A stretch of 64,000 nucleotides of DNA from CBDHDN01 sp965261585 (GTDB lineage Bacteria; Pseudomonadota; Alphaproteobacteria; UBA6615), in NCBI GenBank assembly GCA_965261585.1, contig CBDHDN010000064.1, positions 1 through 64,000 on the forward strand. Reading direction: 5' to 3'. The translations under genes were made by a program, and so were the position numbers. Of the stretch, positions 26,411 to 35,753 are shown piece by piece. Positions within the stretch are counted from its first letter, which is position 1; every line of letters begins with the position of its first letter. The notes beneath the pieces were generated by a model. That model did no database searches and was not told where the DNA came from. It saw nothing but the letters and a program-made list of their open reading frames with translations.

Positions 26411-27283
26411 TCAGCGCAGCGCCATCTGCGCCAGTACGATGTTGGTCAGCGCGCTGTCGCCGGCCGCCAGCGACGCGGCGATGCTCATATGGTCCTCGCC
26501 GTCAATGGCGCGGACGTCGCACGCTCGGCCGGCGGCCGTCACCGCTTCGCCGTACGTCGCGGCCTGGCGCGCGAATTCCTCTGATTCCAGGCCACCGTAG
26601 CAGACCACGAGCGGCGTCGCATGTGCCGGCGGATGATAGAGCGGACTGGCCGGCCGCACCTCGTCCGCTGTGAGCCCCAGTGTCTCGTTCAGATAGCAGA
26701 GCCGGATCGGCTCCAGGTCGAACAGGCCGCTGATCGCGACGGCGCCCTTGACGACGGCGGATGCGTCGCCGGTGCCCGGCGGCGCGTCGGCCGCCAGCAT
26801 CATCGCGACGATGTGGCCGCCGGCCGAGTGGCCTGAGATGAAGATACGCGAGGGATCGCCGCCATAGCGGGCGATGTTGGCGTCGGTCCAGGCCAGCGCG
26901 GCGCGGCACTGGCGCACCAGCTCCGCCATCGTCACGCCCGGCATCAGTGCGTAGTTGACGACGACGGACACGGCACCCGCAGCGACCATCTGTGGCGCAA
27001 CGAAGGAAAAGTCCTCGGCGCTCAAGGCGCGCCAATAGCCGCCATGGAAGAACACCTGCACCGGCGCGCCGCCGCCGCCGCCGGCCGGCACGAAGATGTC
27101 GAGCCGCTCGTCCGCCGACGGCCCATAGGCGACGCCCAGCTCGGCGGCCAGTTCGTCGCGGGCGCGGGCGCTTTCGCGTGCATAGAAATCGCGATGCGCC
27201 TGGAAACGGGCGACGCGGCGCTGATTGTCGTATTGGAGGTCGAGCGCCTCCTGATCGTAGTCCCGATAGACTGCCGCGCCCAT
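26411..27283 (-). CDS. Alpha/beta hydrolase, arylformamidase-like
   Basis: A 290-residue alpha/beta hydrolase with the oxyanion motif VFFHGGYWRALS and nucleophile elbow ISGHSAGGHIVAMML. The acid and histidine should lie in the C-terminal AIDGEDHMSIAASL segment. The sequence resembles the kynurenine-formamidase group, but formamidase activity is an inference and no kynurenine genes are near. ATG 27283 is supported by GGGAGGAG 9 bases upstream. It is divergent from the ABC transporter and in the same direction as the isomerase-dehydrogenase pair. Confidence 0.8.
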   Translation of the reverse strand: MGAAVYRDYDQEALDLQYDNQRRVARFQAHRDFYARESARARDELAAELGVAYGPSADERLDIFVPAGGGGGAPVQVFFHGGYWRALSAEDFSFVAPQMVAAGAVSVVVNYALMPGVTMAELVRQCRAALAWTDANIARYGGDPSRIFISGHSAGGHIVAMMLAADAPPGTGDASAVVKGAVAISGLFDLEPIRLCYLNETLGLTADEVRPASPLYHPPAHATPLVVCYGGLESEEFARQAATYGEAVTAAGRACDVRAIDGEDHMSIAASLAAGDSALTNIVLAQMALR

Positions 27284-27340
27284 CGCCGGCTCCTCCCTTG
27301 CCCACCGCCCGCGTCGAACCTGGCCGCGCCGGGCCTTCAA

Positions 27341-27359
27341 GTGTAGTGAATTACCACAC
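27341..27359. promoter_or_regulatory. Palindromic site between divergent hydrolase and transporter genes
   Basis: GTGTAGTGAATTACCACAC is a near-perfect 19-bp palindrome. It lies between the start of the minus-strand hydrolase (27283) and the plus-strand ABC ATPase (27435), the right place for an operator controlling both. The halves (GTAGT/ACCAC) look like GntR- or LacI-type sites; no regulator gene is adjacent. Confidence 0.45.
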
Positions 27360-27434
27360 GGACGCCATGAGGTTTAAACTTGGCCGAATAATTGCGGGGA
27401 GGAGCGATGTCGCGCATCGACATCAGGAACTGGC

Positions 27435-28544
27435 GTGGCGAGACCGCAGGTGGGACCCGTGTCTGAGCTGGCGCTCAGCGGCCTCGTCAAGCGTTACGGC
27501 GCCGTGACGGCGCTCGACGGTGTGTCGTTCGAGGTCGCCGGCGGCGAGTTCTACTGTCTGCTCGGCCCCAGTGCCGCCGGCAAGACGACGACCCTGCGCT
27601 GCATCGCCGGCCTCGAGGCGCTCGATGCCGCCACGATCTATTTCGCCGGCGCGGACATGGCTGGGCGGCCCGTGCAGGGTCGCGACATCGCCATGGTGTT
27701 CCAGTCCTTCGCGCTCTACCCGCACCTGACGACGCGCAACAATCTGGCCTACCCGCTGCGCGAGGCGCGCCTGCCAGCTGCCGAGATCCGTCACCGCGTC
27801 GGCGAGATCGCCGAGCTGCTGCGGCTCAGCCACACGCTCGACCGCAAGCCGGCGACGCTGTCGGACGGCGAGCAACAGCGCGTCGCGATCGGCCGGGCGC
27901 TGATCCGGCGGCCGAGCCTGCTGTTGCTCGACGAGCCGCTGACCAACCTGGACGCCAAGCTGCGCCACGACACCCGCGCCGAATTCAAGCGGCTGCATCG
28001 CGAGCTCAACATGACGATGGTCTACGCGACACCCGACCAGCTGGAGGCGCTGACGATGGGTGAGCGGATCGCGATCATCCACGCGGGGCGGATCGAGCAG
28101 GTCGGCACGCCGCGCGAGCTTTACGCCCGGCCGGACAACAGCTTCGTAGGCGGCCTCGTCGGCGCGCCGGCGATGAACCTGATCCCCGCGTCCCGGCGCG
28201 GCGACGGCGTCGAGACATCGTTCCTGCGCCTGTCCGGCGGGCCCTGGGCGGCGGCGCTGGCCGCCTTCCCGGAGGCCGAGGCGCTGCTGTTCGGCTTTCG
28301 CCCACACGATGTCATCCCAGCCAACGGCGACGCCGGCGGCCCGCGCTTCAAGGCCTCGGTGCATCTGACAGAGCCGCTCGGCGACATCACCGTGCTCGAC
28401 CTGACGGCCGGCGACATGCCGTTCAAGATGGTGCTGCCGGAAGATCAGGCCCTGCGATACAGCGCCGGCGACAAGCTGGACGTACAGATCGCCCTGGACA
28501 AGACCCACGTGTTCGCCCGTGCCACCGGCACGGCGATCCGCTAG
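27435..28544 (+). CDS. Sugar ABC transporter ATP-binding protein (MalK/UgpC type), degenerate H-loop
   Basis: A 369-residue ATPase with C-terminal regulatory TOBE domains, of the class that drives sugar or glycerol-phosphate uptake. Walker A is GPSAAGKTT, the signature is LSDGEQQRVAIGRAL, Walker B is LLLLDEPLTNLD. The H-loop, normally VTHDQ, reads YATPDQ, so the catalytic histidine is replaced by proline. A second ATPase with an intact histidine is at 33257, suggesting a heterodimer. The start is GTG 27435 or GTG 27459 (VSELALSGLVKRYG). A short 19-codon frame from ATG 27407, behind GGGGAGGAG, overlaps the beginning and may be a leader. The stop codon TAG is part of the end of the IS630 element. 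Confidence 0.85.
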   Translation: MARPQVGPVSELALSGLVKRYGAVTALDGVSFEVAGGEFYCLLGPSAAGKTTTLRCIAGLEALDAATIYFAGADMAGRPVQGRDIAMVFQSFALYPHLTTRNNLAYPLREARLPAAEIRHRVGEIAELLRLSHTLDRKPATLSDGEQQRVAIGRALIRRPSLLLLDEPLTNLDAKLRHDTRAEFKRLHRELNMTMVYATPDQLEALTMGERIAIIHAGRIEQVGTPRELYARPDNSFVGGLVGAPAMNLIPASRRGDGVETSFLRLSGGPWAAALAAFPEAEALLFGFRPHDVIPANGDAGGPRFKASVHLTEPLGDITVLDLTAGDMPFKMVLPEDQALRYSAGDKLDVQIALDKTHVFARATGTAIR

Positions 28545-29655
28545 TGCACTGACTCAGACAGAAGGTACAGGCAGGCGGTGAAGTTTGGCGAGGATGGTGT
28601 CTGCGGATTTGGTCCAGACGAAGGGCTTGGGATCATTGTTGTGCTCGTCAATGTAGCGGTTGATGGCGGCCTGGAGGTCGACTATCGAGTGGAAGGTGCC
28701 GCGCTTGAGCCGCCGGCGCGTGAGGAAGCCCTCGACGGCGTTGAGCCAGGAGGCGGAGGTTGGGGTGAAGTGGAACACCCATCGGGGATGACGCGCCAGC
28801 CAGGCGCGGACCTTGGGATGCTTGTGGGCGGCGTAGTTGTCGAGGATGACGTGGATGACCTTGCCGGCCGGCACTTGGCGCTCGATCGCGCCGAGGAAGC
28901 GGATGAACTCCTGATGGCGATGTCGCTGCATGTTGCGGCCGATGACGGCGCCGTCGAGGACGCTGAGCGCGGCGAACAAGGTGGTCGTGCCGTTTCGCTT
29001 GTAGTCGTGGGTCATGGTGCCGCACTTGCCGGGTTTCATCGGCAGCCCTGGCTGGGTCCGGTCGAGGGCCTGGATCTGGCTTTTCTCATCGATCGACAGC
29101 ACCACGGCATGGCTGGGCGGATCCATGTAGCGGCCGACGATGTCCTCGACCTTCTCGGCGAAGGCGGGGTCGTTGGAGCGCTTGAAGGTGCGGATGCGGT
29201 GCGGCTGCAAACGGTGGCCTTGCCAGATGCGCTGAACCGAGCGCAGGGAGATGCCGACGACCTCGGCCACCGCGCGGCCGGTCCAGTGGGTCGTCTCGCC
29301 CGGCGGCTCGGAGCAAGCCAGCGCCAACACTTGGGCCACGGTTGCCGTCGGCAGCGGCGGCGTGCCCGGCGGCCGGGTCTTGTCGCGCAACAGACCCTCG
29401 ATGCCTTCCTCGGCGTAGCGCCGCTGCCAGCGCCAGACCGCCGGGCGGCTGACGCCGACGCGGCGCGCCACATCGAGAACCGGAAGTCGCTCCGCCGAAT
29501 GCAACACGACCCGGGCCCGCTGAACGTGCTTCAACGGCCGGCTACGATCACCGACGACGGCGGTCAGTCGCACGCGGTCATCGGCTCCTACAATCACACA
29601 GACTTCCTGAGCCATGATCGCAGAATCGCACGATCACATGCCTTTGTGAATCCTA
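28541..29655 (-). mobile_element. IS630-family insertion sequence, first copy
   Basis: The left end CTAGTGCACTGACTCAGACA (28541-28560) matches the left end of the MITE-like element at 57612 almost exactly. The transposase gene fills the element on the minus strand. IS630 elements insert at TA, present at the left end (28542-28543). A TA also lies at the proposed right edge (29654-29655), but a matching right inverted repeat could not be seen, so the right boundary is approximate. The insertion lies between the ATPase and binding-protein genes of one transporter. Confidence 0.7.
28554..29615 (-). CDS. IS630-family transposase
   Basis: A complete 353-residue DDE transposase. The N-terminal HTH region (RRVGVSRPAVWRWQRRYAEEG) is followed by a second HTH (ISLRSVQRIWQGHRLQPHR). 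The catalytic core has aspartates in VVLSIDEKSQIQALDR and HVILDNYAAHKHP and the glutamate in SASWLNAVEGFLTRR. No frameshift is needed, unlike the two-frame IS630 at 57.7 kb, so this copy may be active. Confidence 0.92.
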   Translation of the reverse strand: MAQEVCVIVGADDRVRLTAVVGDRSRPLKHVQRARVVLHSAERLPVLDVARRVGVSRPAVWRWQRRYAEEGIEGLLRDKTRPPGTPPLPTATVAQVLALACSEPPGETTHWTGRAVAEVVGISLRSVQRIWQGHRLQPHRIRTFKRSNDPAFAEKVEDIVGRYMDPPSHAVVLSIDEKSQIQALDRTQPGLPMKPGKCGTMTHDYKRNGTTTLFAALSVLDGAVIGRNMQRHRHQEFIRFLGAIERQVPAGKVIHVILDNYAAHKHPKVRAWLARHPRWVFHFTPTSASWLNAVEGFLTRRRLKRGTFHSIVDLQAAINRYIDEHNNDPKPFVWTKSADTILAKLHRLPVPSV

Positions 29656-31066
29656 TGTCTGCGTCCGGCGGCCGCGGTCGTCGGGCTCGTCGGCACCATG
29701 CTGCCGACGATCGCCAGCGCCGAGGACATTGTCCTCAACATGGCGGTGCCGGATTGGCCGCCGACCCGGATCATGAAGGAGCTCGCCGACGAGTTCTACA
29801 AGGCGCCGAGCGGCAACAACGTCACGCTCGAGCCCGACTTCATCCCGTGGCCGAGCTTTCAGGACCGCCTGACGGCATCGCTGGTCTCGGGCGAGCAGAA
29901 GTACCAGATGGCGGTCTCCGACAGCCAGTGGCTCGGCATGTTCATCGAGGGCGGCTACTACAAGAAGCTCAACGATATCATCGATGCCGATCCCGAACTG
30001 CAAGAGCTCTTCACCAAGCTGAACCCCAACCTGGTGGACGCCTATTCCACCTATCCGCACAAATCGGACAACTTCTACGGCTTCCCGCAGATGCCCGACG
30101 TGCTGGTTACCTAACTATCGCCGCGACGAGTTCTGCGATGCCGGCGAGGCAGCGGCGTTCCAGACAAAGTACGGCAATGCGCTGCCGTGCACGCCGGAGG
30201 AGATGAGCAACGTCGATTGGGACCAGGTGCGCGACTTCGACGAGTTCTTCCAGCGCCGCGCCGGCGACGAGTTGGCCGGGCAGGCGCTGACCGACGACTT
30301 CTTCGGCATCACCTACCAGGCTGGCAAGGGCTACGACTTCTCGAGCATGCAGATCAACGCGTTCATCTGGCAGCATGGCGCGAGCATCTGGGACGAGACA
30401 ATGGAGCCCGAGGGTAAGGCGCTCGGCGTCGTCAATTCCGACGCGGCCGTGACCGCGCTCGACCACTACCTGTCGCTGTTGCAGTTCATGCCGCCGGTCG
30501 TTCAGACGGGCGGGATGGACATCTTCAAGGTCGATGAGCTGTTCCGCGAGGGCAAGGTCGCCTGGATCATCCAGTGGATCGGCTTCGGCGAGTCCGCGAT
30601 CACGGCGGAGACCTCGCGGATCGCCGACGTCGTCGACTTCGCGATGGCCCCGGGCTTGCGCCAGACCGACGGCTCGCTTGACCGCACGTCCAATATCGGC
30701 GGCCAGCCGTTCGTGCTGACGACCTGGAACGAGCCCGAGGTCGAGCGCGAGGCGATCGACTTCGTGAAGTGGTTGCTGTCTGAGGAGACCCAGATCAAGT
30801 TCGCCCAGCGCGGCGGTCAGAGCGGTCTCATCGACGTCTATTCGAGCCCGGACTACGCGTCGTTCCGGCCCTGGAACCATGCCTTCGGTCCCAGCCTCGA
30901 ATGGCAGAAGGACGTCTGGCACGTGCCCGAGTTCCCCGAGCTGCTGGTGCAGCAGCAGGAGGAATTCGACAAGGCGATCACCGGTCAGGTCACGGCCAAG
31001 CAGGCCCTGGACGCGATCGCCGAGTTCCAGGACGAGCTGCTGCGGGAATCCGGTCGCATCGAATAG
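29656..31066 (+). pseudogene. Sugar ABC transporter substrate-binding protein, start lost to IS630 and frameshifted
   Basis: A family-1 extracellular solute-binding protein of about 450 residues. The end of a signal peptide (AAVVGLVGTMLPTIASA) lies directly after the IS630 element, but its beginning and start codon are gone; a TGA closes the frame just upstream. At 30112-30114 the frame hits TAA; leaving out one T restores ...DVLVTNYRRDEFCDAG and the rest (WDQVRDFDEFFQRRAGDEL, FREGKVAWIIQWIGFGES, NIGGQPFVLTTWNEPE) to 31066. Two independent lesions, one of them an insertion, make this gene unlikely to be functional unless restored. Confidence 0.8.
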
Positions 31067-31169
31067 CGATCTGCTCTTGGCAGCGGGTTAGAAGCCCGGC
31101 GGGGACCCATGTGGTCCCCGCCCTTCCTCCCCCGGGATCGCGCGTCCCGGTCCAGACAGCTGGAGCGAG

Positions 31170-32230
31170 ATGACTGCGCTTGACCCTACGGGACCGCCTG
31201 TCGCGGCGACCTGGTGGATGCCGACGCCGGCCAACTGGCGCCTGGCCCTCATCGCCGCCATCGTGCTCATTCCAGGCTCGATCTTCGCGCTGCCGCTCGG
31301 CGCCGCGTTCTGGATCAGCTTCATCGCCGTCGGCGTCGTCGCCTTCACGGTCGTGTTCAACGCCTGGGGACGGCATAACGGGCCGCTGCTGGTGGCGCCG
31401 GCGATCACGCTGTTGTTCGTGATGAACATCTTCCCGCTGCTGTGGTCGTTTGGGCTCAGCTTCTTCCGCTTCCGCGCCAACCGGCTGGCCCCGCCAACGT
31501 TCCTCGGGCTCGACAACTACGCCAAGGTGATCACCGACGCGACCGTGTGGGACCGGCTGCAGACGACGGCCCTGACCGTTGTGTTGACGGTCAGCGCGCA
31601 GATGATTGTCGGCTTCCTGCTGGCGCTGCTGTTCGAGAAGGAATTCCCGGGCCGCCGCATCCTGTTGATGCTCGTGCTGACGCCGATGATGCTGAGCTTC
31701 GTCGCCGTCGGCGCGTTCTTCCGGTTCTATTACGAGCCGACGTTCGGCCTGTTGAGCCAGGCCGTGCGGGTCTTCACCGGCGAGCCCTACATCCTGCTCG
31801 GCAGCACCGGGGGCGCGCTTGCCGGCATAATTTTTGCCGACGCCTGGATGTGGTCGCCGTTCGTCATGCTGCTCGTGCTCGCGGGCCTCGTCAGCGTACT
31901 GAAGTATCTTTACGAGGCGGCCGAGATCGATCGCGCCTCGTGGTGGCGCAAGTTCCGCACGATCACGTCCCCTACATCCGCAGCCTGTTGCTGCTGGCGC
32001 TGCTGTTCCGCACGATCGAGGCGTTCAAGTTGTTCGACGTCGTGTTCCTGATCACCGACGGCGGCCCCGGCAGCTCGACCGAGACCATCGCCGTCTATGT
32101 CTACCGCACGTCGTTCCAGTTCTTCCGCACGAGCCAGTCATCGGCGCTCAGCTACATCCTGCTGTTCGTCGTCATCGTGCTGACGAACCTCTACCTCTAC
32201 TTCGCGCGGCTGCGCACCCAGGAGCCCTGA
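31170..32230 (+). pseudogene. Sugar ABC transporter permease 1 (MalF type), frameshifted
   Basis: An inner-membrane permease of the MalF/UgpA type. Six or more hydrophobic segments are visible, starting with NWRLALIAAIVLIPGSIFAL. The coupling region reads LYEAAEIDRASWWRKFRTIT, after which the family continues LPYIRSLLLLALLFRTIEAF. Here one C seems to be missing from the C-run at 31969-31972: the first frame stops at 32051 while the second frame carries PYIRSLLL...FKLFDVVFLITDGGPG to 32230. The next permease starts 2 bases later. Confidence 0.8.
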
Positions 32231-32232
32231 CG

Positions 32233-33159
32233 ATGGCCTGGCAGCGACGCAAACACGGAATCGGCGAGGCCGGCTGGGGCTGGACCGGGTTCGCCGGTAT
32301 CGTCAGCCTGATCTACTTCTTTCCCGTCCTGTGGATCATCCTCACCGCGTTCAAGAAGAACGCCGATATCCTGGCTGTGCCGCCGCGATGGCTGTTCAAG
32401 CCGACGCTGGAGAATTTCGTCGGCGTGTTCTCGCGCGCCTATACCAAGAGCGGCGGCGCCGTCGACACCGGCTTCGATTTGTTCTTCTTCAACTCGATTT
32501 TCATCGCCGGCTCGTCCGTTATCTTCGCCCTGATCATCGGCACGCTGGCCGCCTACGGCTTCTCGCGCTACCCGTTGAAGGGCAACGACACCTATCTGTT
32601 CATCATCCTGACGACGCGCATGCTGCCGCCGATCATCGTCATCATCCCGATCTTCCTGATGTTCCGCATTGCGGGCTTAAGCGGCACCTACACCGGCATC
32701 ATCCTGCTCTACACCGCCTTCAACCTGCCGTTCACGATCTGGATGATGAAAAGCTTCTTCGACGAGCTGTCGCCCGACATAGAAGACGCGGCGCGCCTCG
32801 ACGGCAGCTCCGAGCGGCGCGTGTTCTTCCGCGTCTGCGTGCCCCAGGTCGTGGCCGGGCTCGCCGCGACGGCCGTGTTCGGGCTGATCCTGACCTGGAA
32901 CGAGTTCCTGTTTGCGCTGCTGCTCACCGGCGTCGAGACGCGCACCGTGCCCGTTGCCATGGCCCAGACGATCGGCGGCCACATCGGCGTCCGCTGGGGC
33001 CTTCTGGCGGCGATCGAGACGCTGTTCCTGATCCCGGTGATCGTCGTCGTCTTCGTGCTGCAGAAGCACTTGCTGCGCGGTGTCACGTTTGGCACGATCC
33101 GGGTTAGGGGGGGAGCGTGCTCGTCACTCGGTCTCTTTGGGCGTCATTGCCGGACGTGA
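32233..33159 (+). CDS. Sugar ABC transporter permease 2 (MalG type)
   Basis: The second inner-membrane permease of the transporter, about 290 residues plus a tail. Six membrane segments are predicted; the EAA loop reads DIEDAARLDGSSERRVFFRV, and TWNEFLFALLLTG is typical of MalG proteins. The family usually ends shortly after LLRGVTFGTIR; here about 20 more residues (RGGACSSLGLFGRHCRT) come from the palindromic repeat that begins near 33143, so the native stop has been lost or replaced by the repeat. Confidence 0.9.
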   Translation: MAWQRRKHGIGEAGWGWTGFAGIVSLIYFFPVLWIILTAFKKNADILAVPPRWLFKPTLENFVGVFSRAYTKSGGAVDTGFDLFFFNSIFIAGSSVIFALIIGTLAAYGFSRYPLKGNDTYLFIILTTRMLPPIIVIIPIFLMFRIAGLSGTYTGIILLYTAFNLPFTIWMMKSFFDELSPDIEDAARLDGSSERRVFFRVCVPQVVAGLAATAVFGLILTWNEFLFALLLTGVETRTVPVAMAQTIGGHIGVRWGLLAAIETLFLIPVIVVVFVLQKHLLRGVTFGTIRVRGGACSSLGLFGRHCRT

Positions 33160-33235
33160 TCCGGCAATCCAGGAGTGCCGCGGGGCCGCTGGATTGCCGG
33201 GTCAAGCCGGTCAAGCCCGGCAATGACGGGAGTGG
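33143..33235. repeat. Interspersed palindromic repeat between permease 2 and ATPase 2
   Basis: CGTCATTGCCGGACGTGATC with an inverted GGCAATGACGGG closes a long hairpin; the inner arms GGCAATCCAG and CTGGATTGCC pair as well. It is related to 4315-4390. The permease reading frame ends inside it. Confidence 0.65.
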
Positions 33236-33256
33236 GAAGCGCGGGGAACACTAAAC

Positions 33257-34348
33257 ATGTCCACGATCAGCCTGCGCAAACTGACCAAACGCTTCGGCGA
33301 CCTCGTCGCCGTCGACGATATCGACCTCGATATCGGTGCCGGCGAGGTGTTGTGCCTGCTGGGGCCATCGGGCTGCGGCAAGACGACCTGCCTGCGGATG
33401 ATCGCCGGGCTCGAGGTCGCCACGGCGGGCGACGTCTTCATCGCCGGGCAGCGGGTCAACGACCTGTCGCCGGCCCGGCGCAACATCGCCATGGCGTTCC
33501 AGTTCTATGCGCTCTACCCGAGCCTGACGGTGGCCGAGAACCTGGCCTACCCGCTGCATGCCGACCGCCCGCCGCGGGCCGAGATCGACCGCCGGGTGCG
33601 CGAGGTCGCCCGCGTGCTCGACCTCGATCGTGTACTCGACCGGACGCCGGGCCAGCTTGCCGAGGGCGAGAAGCAGCGCGTCTCGGTCGGCCGCGCCATC
33701 ATCCGCGACCCCAACTGCTTCCTGTTCGACGAGGCCTTGAGCCGCCTCGACGTGCAGTTGCGCGAGGTCATGCGCGGCCAGATCAAGGAGGTCCTGTCCA
33801 ACCTGGCCAAGGCGACGGTGATCGTCACCCACGACCAGCTCGAGGCGCTGACCATGGCCGACCGCATCGCCGTCATGCGCGACGGCATGATCGAGCAGGT
33901 GGCGACGCCCCATGAGATCTTCGCGCGGCCGTCCAGCCTGTTCGTCGCCGGCTTCATCGGCACGCCGCAGATGAACCTGCTGCCGGCGACCTATATCGAA
34001 TCGGACGCCGACGGCGCGCGCTTCAAGACCGGCGGCCAGGAGATCCGGCTCGCCATGGACCCCGCGGTGAGCCGGCTGCCCCAGGGCAGCGAGATTGCCC
34101 TCGGCATCCGGCCGCGCAGCCTCGACGTCCGCGATACCGCGGCGCCGGACACGATCGCGGGACGGGTCGACCTGATCGAGCCGATGGGTGCCGAGACGCT
34201 GCTGCACCTGGTCGAAGACGGCCGCGACGTGCGCGTCGTCGTCGACGAGGCGCGGCACTTCGACATCGGTGACACTGTACATCTGCAGTTGCGCGCCGAG
34301 CAGACCCACGTCTTCGACGCAACTCACACACGAATCGGCGCCCCATGA
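33257..34348 (+). CDS. Sugar ABC transporter ATP-binding protein 2 (MalK/UgpC type)
   Basis: A 363-residue ATPase with Walker A GPSGCGKTTCLR, signature LAEGEKQRVSVGRAI, Walker B CFLFDEALSRLD (usual DEP replaced by DEA) and intact H-loop VIVTHDQLEALTM. The C-terminal TOBE region has IALGIRPRSLDV. With the ATPase at 27435, which lacks the H-loop histidine, it probably forms a heterodimer driving the two permeases. It begins 97 bases after permease 2, across a palindromic repeat. Its stop overlaps the start of the next gene. Confidence 0.92.
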   Translation: MSTISLRKLTKRFGDLVAVDDIDLDIGAGEVLCLLGPSGCGKTTCLRMIAGLEVATAGDVFIAGQRVNDLSPARRNIAMAFQFYALYPSLTVAENLAYPLHADRPPRAEIDRRVREVARVLDLDRVLDRTPGQLAEGEKQRVSVGRAIIRDPNCFLFDEALSRLDVQLREVMRGQIKEVLSNLAKATVIVTHDQLEALTMADRIAVMRDGMIEQVATPHEIFARPSSLFVAGFIGTPQMNLLPATYIESDADGARFKTGGQEIRLAMDPAVSRLPQGSEIALGIRPRSLDVRDTAAPDTIAGRVDLIEPMGAETLLHLVEDGRDVRVVVDEARHFDIGDTVHLQLRAEQTHVFDATHTRIGAP

Positions 34349-34662
34349 GCGACATGGACCAGTCGCAACAGCCTGGAATGACGGCACGCCAGGCCGGCGT
34401 CATCCGCTATTCCATCATTGCGCTGTGCATTGCGGCGCTGGCGTTCATCTTTCAGCCGTTCTCGCTGACCCTCTACGGCATCGGCGCGGTGACCGTGGTG
34501 ATCGGCGGCCTCGCCTTCAACCTGGTGCCGCTGGCCCAGACCGGCCGGCCGCTCAAGGGCGTCCTCAGGGCGGCCGCCACCGTCGTCGTCATCCTGGTCG
34601 TCGTCGTCATCATCGCCATCTCGTCGGCGCACCTCTATGGCGTCTATCTGAGGAGCGTCTAG
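34345..34662 (+). CDS. Small three-helix membrane protein of the transporter operon
   Basis: A 105-residue protein with an N-terminal polar stretch (MSDMDQSQQPGMTARQ) and three membrane segments (YSIIALCIAALAFIF; YGIGAVTVVIGGLAFNLVPL; AATVVVILVVVVIIAI). Its ATG overlaps the ATPase stop (ATGA), and the PfkB gene starts 4 bases after its end, so it is firmly part of the operon. I do not recognise a family. It may be an accessory membrane component. Confidence 0.7.
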   Translation: MSDMDQSQQPGMTARQAGVIRYSIIALCIAALAFIFQPFSLTLYGIGAVTVVIGGLAFNLVPLAQTGRPLKGVLRAAATVVVILVVVVIIAISSAHLYGVYLRSV

Positions 34663-34666
34663 TCCC

Positions 34667-35608
34667 ATGAGCCACGATGTCGCCTGCGTCGGCCTGATGA
34701 TCCTCGATGTGCTGGGCCGGCCGATCGAGCGCATCCCGCCCGGCGGCACTGTCGAGTTCATCGACGAGATCAGGCTGACCGTCGCCGGCACCGCCGGCGG
34801 CACCGTCGTCGACTGCGCCAAGCTGGGCCTCAAGGCGCTCGCCGTCGGCGCCGTCGGCAACGACGAAAAGGGCGACTTCGTGCTCGACACCTACGCCCGC
34901 CACGGCATCGATACCGCCGGGATGGAACGTGTCGCGGGCGTGCCGACCTCGGCAACCATACTGGCGATCCGGCCGAACGGCGAGCGGCCGGCGATGCATG
35001 TGCGCGGCGCCTCGGACCACATGTCCCTGGCGCCGGCGCGCTACGATGCGATCTGTGCCGGCCGGTACGTGCACCTCGGCGGCACCGGCCTGTTGCGCGG
35101 GATCGACGGACCACCGACGGCAGCCCTGCTCGAAGCCGCCAAGGCGCGCGGCTGCGTGACCACGTTCGATCTGATCGCGCCCAACGACCAGACCATGGAT
35201 CTGGTCGGACCAAGCCTGCCGCACGTGGACTACTTCATGCCCTCGATGGAGGAGGCGGTCATCCTTTCAGGCTGTGCGGAGCCGGCCGACGTCGCCGCGT
35301 TCTTCTTCGACCGCGGCGCGTCGACCTGCATCTTCAAGTGGGGCGAGCGCGGCTCGGTCCTGGCGACCCGCGACGGCCACACCCGCGTTCCGGCGTTCCG
35401 GCTCGACGTCGTCGACACGACCGGCTGCGGCGACGCCTACTGTGCCGGCTTCATCGCCGGCCTGCATCACGGTTGGGACGTCGAGCGCGCCTGTCGGCTC
35501 GGCACCGCCGCAGCGGGCCTCGTCGCGACGGGCCTGGGCTCCGACGCCGGCATCGTCGATCTCGACGAGACGATCACATTCATGGAGACGACGCCGACCC
35601 TCGACTGA
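34667..35608 (+). CDS. PfkB-family carbohydrate kinase
   Basis: A ribokinase-like kinase of 313 residues. The first signature includes VAGTAGGTVVDCAKLGLKAL, and the C-terminal signature DTTGCGDAYCAGFIAGLHHG contains the catalytic aspartate and anion-hole glycines (the usual DTTGAGD is DTTGCGD here). It phosphorylates a sugar or nucleoside; in this operon it most likely acts on the sugar brought in by the ABC transporter. It follows the small membrane protein by 4 bases. Confidence 0.9.
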   Translation: MSHDVACVGLMILDVLGRPIERIPPGGTVEFIDEIRLTVAGTAGGTVVDCAKLGLKALAVGAVGNDEKGDFVLDTYARHGIDTAGMERVAGVPTSATILAIRPNGERPAMHVRGASDHMSLAPARYDAICAGRYVHLGGTGLLRGIDGPPTAALLEAAKARGCVTTFDLIAPNDQTMDLVGPSLPHVDYFMPSMEEAVILSGCAEPADVAAFFFDRGASTCIFKWGERGSVLATRDGHTRVPAFRLDVVDTTGCGDAYCAGFIAGLHHGWDVERACRLGTAAAGLVATGLGSDAGIVDLDETITFMETTPTLD

Positions 35609-35753
35609 CATCCGGGCTTGATCCGAATCAGGCGCGCCTTCTATGACGACGCAGCTTTCCGACGCCGATGCAACAGTCCTGGTTATCAACAAGGTTGCGT
35701 GGGACAATCCGGCTGCCTCGCGCGTTGGACTACAAACGACCTGAGGTTTCGTA

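Noticed and set aside
24883..26673. 596-codon plus-strand frame opposite the dehydrogenase and isomerase genes
   Set aside because: Same shadow pattern; it might seem attractive because the isomerase is interrupted there, but the minus-strand frame has all family motifs on both sides of the amber codon.
27407..27466. Short 19-codon frame behind GGGGAGGAG before the ABC ATPase as a separate gene
   Set aside because: Strong ribosome site but no homology; it may be a leader or the displaced start of the ATPase. Mentioned under the ATPase only.
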